Origin: Pseudoalteromonas sp. FUC4
Lineage (GTDB): Bacteria; Pseudomonadota; Gammaproteobacteria; Enterobacterales; Alteromonadaceae
Direction of reading: 5' to 3'
DNA: 64,000 nucleotides
Assembly: GCF_008370255.1 (NCBI RefSeq)
Contig: NZ_SEUI01000002.1
Span: 630,221 to 694,220 of the forward strand
Of this stretch, positions 53,767 to 63,109 are shown one piece after another. Made by a program: the position numbers and the translations under genes. Position 1 is the first letter of the stretch; each line of letters opens with the position of its first letter. The notes beneath the pieces are model-generated. The model worked only from the letters and a program-made list of their open reading frames with translations. It was not told the DNA's origin and did no database searches.

Positions 53767-55293
53767 ATGAATACTCAAATAAACAAAACAAAATTAACAC
53801 TAACTGCACTAGCACTTGCAATGGCATTACCGGCAAGCGCAGCAACAACACTTACTAAAGATAACGGCGCAGCTGTTGGCGACAACCAAAATTCAATTAC
53901 TGCAGGCGAACGTGGCAGTGTATTACTAGAAGACGTGCAACTAATTCAAAAACTACAACGCTTTGCACGTGAGCGTATTCCTGAGCGTGTTGTGCATGCT
54001 CGTGGTACTGGCGCACACGGTGTGTTTGTAGCATCAAAAGAGCTAGACGATTTAACAATTGCAGCACCGTTTGCACAAGCAGGTAAAGAAACAGACGTAT
54101 TTGTTCGCTTTTCATCTGTAATCCACTCTAAAGGTAGCCCAGAAACACTGCGTGACCCACGTGGCTTTGCAACTAAGTTTTACACAGACCAAGGTAACTG
54201 GGATTTAGTAGGTAATAACTTACCTGTGTTCTTTATTCGTGATGCAATCAAATTCCCAGACATGGTGCACTCTTTAAAGCCATCTCCGGTTGATAACATT
54301 CAAGATCCTAACCGTGTATTTGATTTTTTCTCGCATGAACCAGGTTCTACACAAATGCTAACGTGGGTTTACAGCGACTACGGTACACCAGCAAGTCTTC
54401 GTAAAATGGACGGTTGGGGTGTACATGCATACAAAATGATTAATAAATCGGGTGATGTTAAATACGTTAAGTTTCATTGGGTAAGCCAGCAAGGCATTGA
54501 TAACCTTGACGCAAAAGAAGTGGCAAAAGTACAAAGCCAAAACTTTCAACATTTAACACAAGATTTATACACTGAAATAAACAGAGGCAATTTCCCAAAA
54601 TGGGATCTGTACATTAAAACGCTTGATCCATCGCAGCTTGATGACTTTGATTACAACCCGTTAGATGCAACAAAAATGTGGTTAGATATTAAAGAAACTA
54701 AAGTAGGAACAATGACCTTAAACCGTATGCCAACTAACTTCTTCCAATCTACGGAACAAGTAGCAATGGCACCGGCAAACATTATTCCAGGTATTGAGCC
54801 ATCAGAAGACCGTTTATTACAAGGTCGTATGTTTTCTTACGCTGATACACAAATGTACCGCCTAGGTGCTAACCACCAGCAATTGCCAATTAACCGTGCA
54901 AAAGTTGAAGTGGTTAACTACAACCAAGACGGCGCAATGAACATTGGTAACACAACAAGCAATGTGAACTACCAGCCAAGCCAAGAAAACGTAGCTGAAA
55001 ACCCAATTGCACGCAGAAGTAATACAGAGCTTAAAGGCTTTGTACAACAAGCAGCAATTAAAAAGCAGCAAAACTTTGCTCAAGCAGGTGTTTTATACCG
55101 TGGCTTTAGCAAACAAGAACGTACAAACCTAATAAATAACCTAGCAGGCGATTTAGGTAAAGTGCAAAACAGCAGTGTTAAACACAAAATGCTTAGCCAC
55201 TTTTACAAAGCAGATAGTGAGTACGGTACACGCTTAACTAAAGCTGTAAACGGCGACCTTAAAATGGTTAAACAACTAGCCGCTAAGCTTTAA
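53767..55293 (+). CDS. Exported heme catalase (KatA-type monofunctional)
   Basis: 508 residues from ATG 53767, seven bases after GAGG; the in-frame ATG at 53755 overlaps that site. A signal peptide (TLTALALAMALPASAATT) is unusual for catalases and places it in the periplasm. Catalase motifs: active-site His in RVVHARGTGAHGVF, distal Asn in DLVGNNLPVFFIRDAIKFPD, and proximal Tyr in RMFSYADTQMYRLG. Decomposes hydrogen peroxide. The ankyrin protein 65 bases downstream is its likely partner. Confidence 0.9.
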   Translation: MNTQINKTKLTLTALALAMALPASAATTLTKDNGAAVGDNQNSITAGERGSVLLEDVQLIQKLQRFARERIPERVVHARGTGAHGVFVASKELDDLTIAAPFAQAGKETDVFVRFSSVIHSKGSPETLRDPRGFATKFYTDQGNWDLVGNNLPVFFIRDAIKFPDMVHSLKPSPVDNIQDPNRVFDFFSHEPGSTQMLTWVYSDYGTPASLRKMDGWGVHAYKMINKSGDVKYVKFHWVSQQGIDNLDAKEVAKVQSQNFQHLTQDLYTEINRGNFPKWDLYIKTLDPSQLDDFDYNPLDATKMWLDIKETKVGTMTLNRMPTNFFQSTEQVAMAPANIIPGIEPSEDRLLQGRMFSYADTQMYRLGANHQQLPINRAKVEVVNYNQDGAMNIGNTTSNVNYQPSQENVAENPIARRSNTELKGFVQQAAIKKQQNFAQAGVLYRGFSKQERTNLINNLAGDLGKVQNSSVKHKMLSHFYKADSEYGTRLTKAVNGDLKMVKQLAAKL

Positions 55294-55357
55294 TAATTTA
55301 CCCAACCTAGAGGAAGGGCTGACTCCCCCTTCCTCTTTTTTAAAAAAGGTAAACCGT

Positions 55358-55849
55358 ATGCGTAATTTACTTATTATAATTACTATAATGATGAGCTTTT
55401 CAAGTTTTGCCAATGAGCCGCAAAGCCCTGTAAATGAGCCAACAACCGCCCAAACACAATACCAAAGCTTATTTGCTTATTACTTTGCCGCAGCACGCAC
55501 CGACGACACCGCAGTAATAGAGCAATTTGTAGATGCCGGTATTCCTATCGACAGCTACAACAACAAAGGCTACACCGCGTTAATGATTGCCACTTATCAC
55601 GGTAATAAAAACACGGTAAACACGCTTTTACACTTAGGTGCTAATGCCTGCATGGAAGACAACCGAGGCAACACTGCACTTATGGCCGCTATATTCAGAG
55701 GTGAATTTAGTATTGCTAAAACACTCGTATCACTTGATTGCGATAACGCGCATCAAAACAAAGCCGGTCAAACAGCCGAGCAATTTGCACAAACATTTGG
55801 TCAACAAAAAGTTATAGAGTTACTAGCACAGGTAAATAATGCAAAATAA
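55358..55849 (+). CDS. Exported ankyrin-repeat protein, AnkB-like catalase partner
   Basis: 163 residues. A signal peptide (LLIIITIMMSFSSFANE) precedes about three to four ankyrin repeats: DDTAVIEQFVDAGIPIDSYN, NKGYTALMIATYHGNKNTVN, RGNTALMAAIFRGEFSIAKT and NKAGQTAEQFAQTFGQQKVI. Periplasmic ankyrin proteins next to catalase genes support catalase activity or heme loading in other Proteobacteria. That role is inferred here from gene order and shared export. Confidence 0.83.
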   Translation: MRNLLIIITIMMSFSSFANEPQSPVNEPTTAQTQYQSLFAYYFAAARTDDTAVIEQFVDAGIPIDSYNNKGYTALMIATYHGNKNTVNTLLHLGANACMEDNRGNTALMAAIFRGEFSIAKTLVSLDCDNAHQNKAGQTAEQFAQTFGQQKVIELLAQVNNAK

Positions 55850-55860
55850 TCTGCACGCAA

Positions 55861-55892
55861 CAAAAAGCCCTAAAATAATAGGGCTACTTTGT
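55861..55892. terminator. Probable bidirectional terminator
   Basis: AAAGCCCTA-AAATAA-TAGGGCTACTTT between the ankyrin gene and the convergent TonB receptor. Confidence 0.7.
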
Positions 55893-55949
55893 TTATTAAA
55901 ATTTACTACTTAATTTTAATAGTCTGTCTTACTACTTAATTAATACATG

Positions 55950-57998
55950 TTAAAAACGATACGTTACTGAAGCACCTAACGTTTGAGGATTCACTACTGC
56001 AACATAACCTGTTGGGTAGGGACCACTTGCAGGCTCAACTGACGTAAATGCTTCTTCATCTAATGCATTATTAATAAAAGCACTCACTAACCAATGATCG
56101 CTGTTATAGCTTATTGTTGCACGCGTAATTGTATAACCTCCGGCAACACGCTCTTCTGTATTAGTTAAATCTCCATAGTAATCGTCTACATAATTAGCGC
56201 TCACATTTAACTTTAAGCTGTCTGTAAGCCAATGCGATAAACCTAAACTTGCAGTTAACTCTGGTGCTGAGTTTAATTCGTTACCCACTGCATCTGAATA
56301 AGTCGCTGATTCATCTATTTTAGTTTTTAACAAACCTAGCCCTGCATGTAACTGCCATTGCTCACCTAACATGCTATATGCTTCAAGCTCTAAGCCATAG
56401 CTATGCGCATCGTCAATATTAGTGATTTTTCGACTTGAGCTTAAAGCTTGATAACCATTAAAGTTATTGTAAAAAATATTAGCACTAATATTTAAATCAC
56501 CATTATTTAGTACGCTACGCGAGCCTACTTCATAGGTATTTACTGATTCTTGCTCGTAGTAATAGTATTCTTGTGCAGCAAAATCTAAGGCACCACCACC
56601 TGCGTTATAACCACGACGAGCACTTGCCGATAAGGTCGTGTTGTTAGTTACTTTATATTGAACAGCTACCGTAGGTAATTTTATCGTATTAGAATTATCT
56701 AATTGCTCAACTAACCTACTGCCGCCAAAAGCCATATCAAAATTACGAAGTTGTTCTTCACGCTCAACTCGCAGCCCCGCTGTTAACGTAAGCTCATTTG
56801 TTAACTCAAAGCTTGTTTCGCCATAAATTGCTTTAGAGTCACTACTATCGTCACCAAAATAATTGGTTGCACCAACGCTTTTAAAGTCTTGTTCACGGTC
56901 AAAATAAGCAATACCTACAAAACCCGAATAAAAATCACTATTTAAGCCAAAATTTAATTTACTATCAATTGTGATATTTTTTTCATCCATAAAAATATCA
57001 GACTCCGCACTGGCAAGTGCCTCATATGCTTCAAAGCCCCATTCATAATCCATATAAGCGAGTAATATATCGAACGAAAAGTTATCATTTATTTTATAAT
57101 CAATATTTACCTGAGTCGTGTCTGACTGGGTATCCATATCGCGCTGAAATAAAGGCACATAATCAAACGGTTCATCACCTTCAAAGTACTTACGACCTGT
57201 ATTACCCTCTTCACTGTAGGTAGAGTAAGTTAGCTGTACAGCTAAATCTGTTGTTGGGGTATACAGTAATTTTGCACGCGTACTACTGGTATTAAGCTTA
57301 TTTAAGTTTTTATCTGTTGGATTGGTTCCATGTATCGTTGGGTTGCTAAAGGTTTCACCATTTACATATTGAGTAGACAAACGAAATGCTAGTACATCCT
57401 CAATTAAAGCCCCCGAAACAACAGCGGCTGTATCAAGGTAACTATCTTGATTTCTATACCCAACGCGTACAGCACCTTCAAAATCTTGTGTTGGTGCTTT
57501 GGTTGTCATATAAACTGCACCACCAATGCTATTACGACCATTGCTAGTTGACTGCGGTCCACGGTATACCGCTATTTGATCTATATCCCACAAACCTGTA
57601 TCACCGGTTAAATCAGCTACAAACGGCTGACTTACACCATCAACAAGCGTTGATACTCTTGCTTTAGAGCCACCACTAAATGAGTTGAAACCTGTTGCAC
57701 CACCATTACCCGACACACCGCGCATATCTGGCACGGCTCCAGTAAGTACCACTACATTTGCCATTTCTGCCAAAGCTTCTGAAACAGAACCTAGTTGTCC
57801 ATTTTCTAATAGTGACTTATCTACCACGGCAACCGATGTAATCGTATCTTTGAGTGACCTTTCGATTTTTTCGCCTGTTACAATAATTGTATCTATTGAT
57901 TCTCGACTTGTTTCATCAGCAAATGCATTGCTTTGAGCTAATAACAAAGAGCCTGTAATCAGTAGTGAAAGTTTATTAGGCTTAAATGAAGCTACCAC
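55950..57998 (-). CDS. TonB-dependent outer-membrane receptor, probable iron-chelate uptake
   Basis: 682 residues starting at GTG 57998 with AAGGAAA eight bases upstream. Signal peptide to about residue 27 (LAQSNAFADE). Plug domain: DTIIVTGEKIERSLKDTITS, MRGVSGNGGATGFNSFSGGS, IDQIAVYRGPQSTSNGRNSI. Barrel to the terminal LGASVTYRF. It is divergent from a PepSY operon, a common arrangement in iron acquisition. Ligand unknown. Confidence 0.85.
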   Translation of the reverse strand: MVASFKPNKLSLLITGSLLLAQSNAFADETSRESIDTIIVTGEKIERSLKDTITSVAVVDKSLLENGQLGSVSEALAEMANVVVLTGAVPDMRGVSGNGGATGFNSFSGGSKARVSTLVDGVSQPFVADLTGDTGLWDIDQIAVYRGPQSTSNGRNSIGGAVYMTTKAPTQDFEGAVRVGYRNQDSYLDTAAVVSGALIEDVLAFRLSTQYVNGETFSNPTIHGTNPTDKNLNKLNTSSTRAKLLYTPTTDLAVQLTYSTYSEEGNTGRKYFEGDEPFDYVPLFQRDMDTQSDTTQVNIDYKINDNFSFDILLAYMDYEWGFEAYEALASAESDIFMDEKNITIDSKLNFGLNSDFYSGFVGIAYFDREQDFKSVGATNYFGDDSSDSKAIYGETSFELTNELTLTAGLRVEREEQLRNFDMAFGGSRLVEQLDNSNTIKLPTVAVQYKVTNNTTLSASARRGYNAGGGALDFAAQEYYYYEQESVNTYEVGSRSVLNNGDLNISANIFYNNFNGYQALSSSRKITNIDDAHSYGLELEAYSMLGEQWQLHAGLGLLKTKIDESATYSDAVGNELNSAPELTASLGLSHWLTDSLKLNVSANYVDDYYGDLTNTEERVAGGYTITRATISYNSDHWLVSAFINNALDEEAFTSVEPASGPYPTGYVAVVNPQTLGASVTYRF

Positions 57999-58068
57999 CG
58001 TTATTTCCTTTTATGGATAGTTGTTTTATTTCTCGAAAAAATAGCACAAACACACACTTGTTGCAATT

Positions 58069-58087
58069 GAGTTTAATTATCATTTAG
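58069..58087. promoter_or_regulatory. Candidate Fur box between TonB receptor and PepSY operon
   Basis: The minus strand reads CTAAATGATAATTAAACTC, about 12 of 19 matches to the Fur consensus GATAATGATAATCATTATC, centred between the divergent promoters. Weak by itself; context supports it. Confidence 0.35.
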
Positions 58088-58119
58088 AATAGCAATACCA
58101 TTAATGAGTGTTTTAATTT

Positions 58120-58380
58120 ATGTTGCAACTTACCCTTTCTCTTATTTTATTTACTGCTACATCCCTGTTTTATCTTAGTAACCGCCACCAACGACTTCTA
58201 AGCAAACCCATTAATAAAAGTTGGCGCAAGCTCGCATTTATCCTTTTTGTTATTGCAATACCATTAGCCTTATATGCTTTTTCTAATGCGGCAGCCGTAT
58301 TTTTTATCATTTTAATGATAATGCTCGCTTTAATAATAATTCCGCTCGTAAGCCTGATTAAACACAAGGAAGTAAAATAA
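58120..58380 (+). CDS. Small membrane protein in PepSY operon
   Basis: 86 residues, three hydrophobic segments (1-17, 38-54, 56-77) and a basic loop between the first two. It resembles the small DUF3325-type proteins seen beside PepSY genes, but I cannot confirm the family. Its stop overlaps the next start (TAATG), showing coupling. Confidence 0.6.
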   Translation: MLQLTLSLILFTATSLFYLSNRHQRLLSKPINKSWRKLAFILFVIAIPLALYAFSNAAAVFFIILMIMLALIIIPLVSLIKHKEVK

Positions 58381-58676
58381 TGTCATCTGCACAAAGGCAA
58401 AAAATAAAACCAACTTGGCTTGGCAAAAGTTTGGCAGGTTGTTTTTTAGGGCTAGCGCTTGCGTTTATTCTCGTTGCTTTTTTTGCATGGTACGGAGCGG
58501 GAGGCATAGATGCGCCCGACAAAGTGCAATTTAATATGTGGATGATACCCATTTTATGGTTAACTATTTTTAGCTTTACCTACCTGTTTAGTTCGGCAAA
58601 AAATGCTTGGCTGACGCTTGGGGGATTAAATATAACGCTATATAGTTTATTTATAATTTTAAGGAATTGGCTATGA
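58380..58676 (+). CDS. Small membrane protein, second gene of PepSY operon
   Basis: 98 residues, three hydrophobic segments (about 17-37, 54-70, 74-95) after a basic start (MSSAQRQKIKPTWLGKSLAG). The GAGGIDAPDKVQFNMWMIPI stretch looks like the DUF3649-type iron-uptake accessory proteins, tentatively. Overlaps both neighbours by 1 and 4 bases. Confidence 0.6.
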   Translation: MSSAQRQKIKPTWLGKSLAGCFLGLALAFILVAFFAWYGAGGIDAPDKVQFNMWMIPILWLTIFSFTYLFSSAKNAWLTLGGLNITLYSLFIILRNWL

Positions 58677-60229
58677 GAGTAAGAGCCGATATTTTGCGTA
58701 CCTACCAAGGCGTGCATACATGGACAGGAATAATTGCAGGTTTAGTACTTTTTATAGGTTTTTATGCTGGTAGTTTAACCATGTTTAAACACGAATTAGC
58801 ACAGTGGGCAAAACCCGCCAGCGCACCAGTGACTACACCACACACTAACAATCACCAAACATTAGTTAACCAAGCAATCGCTAAGTACCCTGAGCAAATG
58901 GGCAATGGTTTTTCTCTCGACTTATTAACAAATCAAGCGCCACTATCTTGGTATAGCCAAGGTAAAGAGCGCGGAATGAAACTTGATAATCAATTACAGG
59001 TGCTCTATTTAAACCAGCAAAATGATCTTGTAATACAGCAACAAAATGAGAATAAACTTGCAGATTTAATAGATTACTTACATCGAACCGCAGGGTTTGC
59101 AGGCGAAATTGGGCACGACCAATCGGGCGTATATATACTTGGTATTGCATCTGCGCTGTACTTTTTAGCATTGGTGTCTGGCGTAATTATTTTACTACCT
59201 ACGCTTGTAAAAACCTTTTTTGCAATTCGAAAAGAAAAAGGCGCCAGTCGCTTTTGGCTCGATAGCCATAATTTAGTTGGGATCGCCAGTTTGCCTTTTC
59301 ATTTAATTATAGCGTTTACTGTGGTGGTATTTGCATTTCATGATCTGGTTTATGATGGTCTATCAGCATTTTATGACGATAAATCCTTTTTTCAACGACC
59401 TGCCCCAGCAGCACATAATTATCATATTGCAAACTTACCAAGCATAAATAAGCAGCTCTTAGCGGCAAAAAACTACGCCCCAGGTTATGAGCCAATTCAC
59501 ATTACATTTAATCGTTTAAATACAAACAGTCCTACAGCAACATTAAAAATGAGTAATAGCAGCGCTGTCGTTCGCGGACCTGATACCGACTACTTATTCT
59601 TACACCCCTATACATTAGAAGTACTTAACTCAAGCTACCCGCAAGGAGATGATGGTGTTTGGGGTAACATAGTAGGTAGTTTCTTTTCACTTCACTTTGG
59701 TACTTATGGAGGTGAATGGGGACGTTGGGGGTATTTTGTTATGGGACTACTTGGCGCATTCTTATTTTACTCTGGTAACTTATTATGGCTAGACAAGCGC
59801 TTTAAACAAGATGCCAACAAACGAAGTACACGATTTATGGCAAATTTAACAATTGGTGTTTGCTTAGGGTCAATGATTGCAGTGGTTGCCACTTTATTAC
59901 AAGCTAAATGGATTAACCAATATATGGGTAACGCAAATTACAGTTATCTCTATAGTTACTATTTGGTATTTTTTGCCTTTGTTGCCTATACCTTTTTTAA
60001 AGGAACTCATCACGCTAGCTATTGGGGCTTAATGGGTATTGCACTTTTATCTGCTGGAATGGGAGTTTCAACACTTATACAGGCTTTATTAGCTGATGAT
60101 TTTTTAAAATATTATCAAAGCGGTTTTGTTGATATTAGCGCTGCAGTATTTGCGTTCATATTTTATCATTGTGCAAAAAAAGTTAGAAATAAATCAGTAA
60201 GCTATGCAGTTATACCTGCAAAATTATAA
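58673..60229 (+). CDS. PepSY-domain membrane protein (PepSY_TM), probable iron reductase or accessory
   Basis: 518 residues from ATG 58673, which overlaps the previous stop and has AAGGAA upstream; the ATG two codons earlier is less well spaced. Topology: TM1 (TWTGIIAGLVLFIGFYAG), a periplasmic PepSY region, TM2-3 (GIASALYFLALVSGVIILLP, LIIAFTVVVFAFHDLVY), another large loop, then six or so segments. The HTWTGIIAG start is the PepSY_TM hallmark. Family members adjoin siderophore receptors and are thought to reduce or release imported iron. Confidence 0.8.
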   Translation: MRVRADILRTYQGVHTWTGIIAGLVLFIGFYAGSLTMFKHELAQWAKPASAPVTTPHTNNHQTLVNQAIAKYPEQMGNGFSLDLLTNQAPLSWYSQGKERGMKLDNQLQVLYLNQQNDLVIQQQNENKLADLIDYLHRTAGFAGEIGHDQSGVYILGIASALYFLALVSGVIILLPTLVKTFFAIRKEKGASRFWLDSHNLVGIASLPFHLIIAFTVVVFAFHDLVYDGLSAFYDDKSFFQRPAPAAHNYHIANLPSINKQLLAAKNYAPGYEPIHITFNRLNTNSPTATLKMSNSSAVVRGPDTDYLFLHPYTLEVLNSSYPQGDDGVWGNIVGSFFSLHFGTYGGEWGRWGYFVMGLLGAFLFYSGNLLWLDKRFKQDANKRSTRFMANLTIGVCLGSMIAVVATLLQAKWINQYMGNANYSYLYSYYLVFFAFVAYTFFKGTHHASYWGLMGIALLSAGMGVSTLIQALLADDFLKYYQSGFVDISAAVFAFIFYHCAKKVRNKSVSYAVIPAKL

Positions 60230-60344
60230 AGAAAAATTTAATAAGGCGTATTGCACGCCTCATTAAAGGTATAAATTTAGATTTAAAATATAAAATCATT
60301 AAACCATTAAATATCAGCACCTTAAAAGAGTTAACTAAAATAGA

Positions 60345-61253
60345 TTAGTTTACTGTGCGTTTAGGCTTTTCTCGCGTTACAAAGTAGCAAATTAGCGAGC
60401 CCACTGTTACCAGTACTACCCCTTGCCAAAACGAAGCACTCAGCGTAATAGATAAATACAGCGCCGAAATAATAGTAGAAAACACCGGTGTAAAGTACGA
60501 AAGCGTACCCAACAGCATTAAGTTACCGCCAATAATAGCTTGATTCCACAGTGCATAACCGCTCCCTACTACTACACCGGCTAATAATAACGTCATGCTT
60601 GAGCTGAGTGAAAACGTTAATGGCGCTTCATTACTAAAACCATATTGCGCCCACAAACTCATTGCCGTAACAGTAAAAAATAGCGTAATAGCATTTTTAC
60701 CATTACTCAGCTTTTGCGTCACTACACAATAAATAGCCCATATAAACGCAGCAGCTAATGCCATTAGATAAGTAGCAGGGTTATCTGCAAAGTTAGTAAC
60801 AAGCGTATCGAGAGACATTTCTTGATCGCCCGTAATGCACCAAGCAACACCTAAAAAAGCAATAATTATGCTTGGGTAAACCCAGTAACTTACTTTTTTA
60901 CGACCAATAATAATAGAGAGTAATATTGTTAGCGTGGGCCATAAATAATTAATAACCGCCATTTCCATCGCCTGATGACGACTATTTGCCATACCAATAG
61001 AAAGTGCCAAACAAATTTCGTAAGCTACAAATAATAAAGTACCTACTACCAAGTAGCGTTTCGAAAAACCACTAAACTTGGGCACTCCCATAACCAAAAT
61101 TAAAAATATCGCACTGACAGAATACATAGCCGCAGCACCGCCAATGGGGCTAAACAACTCAGAAATATCCCGTAGTAATGCCACTAAGCAGCTCCACAGT
61201 AATATTGCAGCGACTCCATACAGTGTATATTTATTTTTGCTTATAAAATCCAT
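60345..61253 (-). CDS. DMT-superfamily exporter (EamA, YddG-like)
   Basis: 302 residues from ATG 61253; a TTG four codons earlier is possible. Ten hydrophobic segments forming two EamA repeats (YGVAAILLWSCLVALLRDIS; AFIWAIYCVVTQKLSNGKNA). The sequence is closest to YddG, an exporter of aromatic and other amino acids, including MEMAVINYLWPTLTILLSI. Substrate inferred. Confidence 0.82.
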   Translation of the reverse strand: MDFISKNKYTLYGVAAILLWSCLVALLRDISELFSPIGGAAAMYSVSAIFLILVMGVPKFSGFSKRYLVVGTLLFVAYEICLALSIGMANSRHQAMEMAVINYLWPTLTILLSIIIGRKKVSYWVYPSIIIAFLGVAWCITGDQEMSLDTLVTNFADNPATYLMALAAAFIWAIYCVVTQKLSNGKNAITLFFTVTAMSLWAQYGFSNEAPLTFSLSSSMTLLLAGVVVGSGYALWNQAIIGGNLMLLGTLSYFTPVFSTIISALYLSITLSASFWQGVVLVTVGSLICYFVTREKPKRTVN

Positions 61254-61321
61254 TTGCCAACCCAAAAGTACTACTCGTAAATTTGAAACTAAACTAACAG
61301 TAATTATTTAATTAAACAATA

Positions 61322-61634
61322 AGGGTCTGTTGATCTTTCAAGGTTAAATTTACAGCAGTCTGTTTGGTATTTAGGCAAGGCAGAGCCTATATAGTGTGGT
61401 TATTCCCCATTAATGGGCGATAACGTAGCATTAATGCCAAACAGGCGCTGCCCAAAGGGTTCTTCCTAGGGGCTATTTACTCTTTGTTGCCTACATGGAT
61501 GTAGGTAAGGGGCGTGAGCAGGACGCGGAAGCTTTGCTCGGTTTTTACTTAGCCCACTAGGTTACAAACCTCGCGCCGCGATTAAATAGCCCCTAGTTTG
61601 AACAAATTTTAATCCGCAAAGATCAACAGACCCT
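61322..61634. mobile_element. MITE-like element with perfect 17-bp terminal inverted repeats
   Basis: Left end AGGGTCTGTTGATCTTT (61322-61338) is the exact complement of the right end AAAGATCAACAGACCCT (61618-61634). The 313-bp interior has no open frame but contains further long complements: CTGTTTGGTATT (near 61361) with AATGCCAAACAG (near 61432), and CTAGGGGCTATTTA (near 61468) with TAAATAGCCCCTAG (near 61583). It is therefore largely self-folding and non-autonomous. A target-site duplication is not clear. Confidence 0.8.
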
Positions 61635-61689
61635 AAAGTTAATAGATTAAACCTCTCGCCTGTTTTTAACATTCACCCTTTTTAGTAAT

Positions 61690-61703
61690 TGACCTTTTGG
61701 TCA
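61690..61703. promoter_or_regulatory. TetR-type operator, autoregulatory
   Basis: TGACC-TTTT-GGTCA perfect palindrome 45 bases before the TetR ATG. A related site lies at 63016. Confidence 0.7.
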
Positions 61704-61747
61704 GTAAAGCTACAATCAATCAATACGTTAAACACGCAAACTCTATA

Positions 61748-62401
61748 ATGACCACACAAATAAAACCAAATAAAAAAGAAGTGACACGCGAGAAAAACCA
61801 AAAACTAATTTTAGATGCTGCCGAGCAATTGTTTTCGCAATTAGGTTACGACGGAGCAAGTATGAGCATGGTTGCTAAAGAAGCGCAGGTGCCAAAAGCT
61901 AATATTTTGTATTACTTTAAAAGTAAAGATGGCCTGTACGAGTCTGTGATCGACCGCATAATAGCTAATTGGAACTTGGGGCTTGATAACGTCACAATTA
62001 ACGACGATCCAGCCACCGTGCTTTATAACTACATTAAAAGCAAAGTAATACTTGCCGTAAATCAGCCAATGCAATCTCGCTTATTTGCCAGTGAAATACT
62101 GCGCGGTGCCCCTTATTTACAAAACTACTTTAGAACCAATACCCGCCCTTGGGTTAAACAAAAGGTTGATGTACTTCAAGCATGGATGGACGCAGATAAA
62201 ATGGATAAGGTTGACCCCTACCATTTGCTCTTTACTATTTGGTCTACCACGCAATATTACGCCGACTTTCAGGCTGAGGTTTTACTCGTAATGAACAAAT
62301 TAGAGTACGACAAAACCGATGTGGCACAGATTACGCAATCAATTGCCCACATAATTTTAAAAGGTATTGGTCTTAAAATACCCGAGCAAAGTGAGACTTA
62401 A
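61748..62401 (+). CDS. TetR/AcrR-family regulator (RutR-like C-terminal domain)
   Basis: 217 residues from ATG 61748. The longer frame begins at a TTG inside the TGACC operator and is rejected. HTH: DGASMSMVAKEAQVPKANIL followed by YYFKSKDGLYESV. The C-terminal part (MQSRLFASEILRGAPYLQNY, HLLFTIWSTTQYYADFQAEV) matches the TetR_C domain of RutR, a pyrimidine-sensing regulator. Ligand inference for this protein is weak. Three bases separate it from the RraA-family gene. Confidence 0.83.
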   Translation: MTTQIKPNKKEVTREKNQKLILDAAEQLFSQLGYDGASMSMVAKEAQVPKANILYYFKSKDGLYESVIDRIIANWNLGLDNVTINDDPATVLYNYIKSKVILAVNQPMQSRLFASEILRGAPYLQNYFRTNTRPWVKQKVDVLQAWMDADKMDKVDPYHLLFTIWSTTQYYADFQAEVLLVMNKLEYDKTDVAQITQSIAHIILKGIGLKIPEQSET

Positions 62402-62404
62402 CCC

Positions 62405-62887
62405 ATGACATCCTTTACTACACCCGATTTATTTGACGATCATCGCGATAACGTACAAGTAGCAGACAGCGGCCTTTATCACTTTGGTAAAAAAACCACG
62501 TTTTATGGCAAAGTAGTTACCGTTACCTGCCCAGAAGACAACTCTTTTGCCGCCGATATATTGCATGAAAATGGTGAAGGTAAAGTATTAGTTATAAACG
62601 GGTTTGCGAGCAAACGCTTTGCGTTTATAGGCGATATTATGGCTGAGCGTGCCTTAAGTAATGGCTGGGAAGGCGTAATAATAAATGGCTGTTGCCGAGA
62701 TATAGAAATACTTGCCACGATGAACTTACCTGTAATGGCGCTAGGCTCTACACCGCGTAGTACCTTAAAGCGCGGCTTTGGTGATAAAAACCAAGTTATT
62801 ACCATGCTTAGCACCACCATAGAACCTAACGATTGGGTTTACGCCGATATTAACGGTTTAATCATCAGTAAAACGCCCCTTATTTAG
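62405..62887 (+). CDS. RraA-family protein
   Basis: 160 residues with the RraA fold: TTPDLFDDHRDNVQVADSGL, FAFIGDIMAERALSNGWEGV, INGCCRDIEILATMNLPVMA. Classical RraA (about 161 residues) inhibits RNase E, while related proteins are aldolases or demethylmenaquinone-associated. The conserved GxVRD is GCCRD here. Linkage to a TetR regulator and a nearby amidase argues for a metabolic role or an rraA housekeeping copy; I cannot decide. Confidence 0.83.
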   Translation: MTSFTTPDLFDDHRDNVQVADSGLYHFGKKTTFYGKVVTVTCPEDNSFAADILHENGEGKVLVINGFASKRFAFIGDIMAERALSNGWEGVIINGCCRDIEILATMNLPVMALGSTPRSTLKRGFGDKNQVITMLSTTIEPNDWVYADINGLIISKTPLI

Positions 62888-62910
62888 CACTCAAAACCAT
62901 ATAAATAAGG

Positions 62911-62948
62911 ACCAACTTGGTGCACCCTTCGCACCAAGTTGGTTTGTT
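62911..62948 (+). terminator. Strong terminator
   Basis: ACCAACTTGGTGC-loop-GCACCAAGTTGGT, a perfect 13-base stem followed by TTGTTTT, after the RraA-family gene. Confidence 0.85.
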
Positions 62949-63015
62949 TTAACTCATTTTAGTGTCACTATTTTTATAGCCCACATTTATAAATCTCATA
63001 CAACCCGCCAAAACC

Positions 63016-63029
63016 TGACCAATTGGACA
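63016..63029. promoter_or_regulatory. Second TetR-type operator, upstream of amidase
   Basis: TGACC-AATT-GGACA, one mismatch from the TGACC-N4-GGTCA palindrome before the TetR gene. It suggests that the same regulator controls the amidase at 63297, 267 bases downstream, with a repeat inserted between. Confidence 0.5.
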
Positions 63030-63109
63030 GGATTTTAATTTATGGCATTCCTCTTGCTTAGTCTAAGCACTATAAAATCAAAACTACCGATTAAAAAGCA
63101 CAGCTTTAA

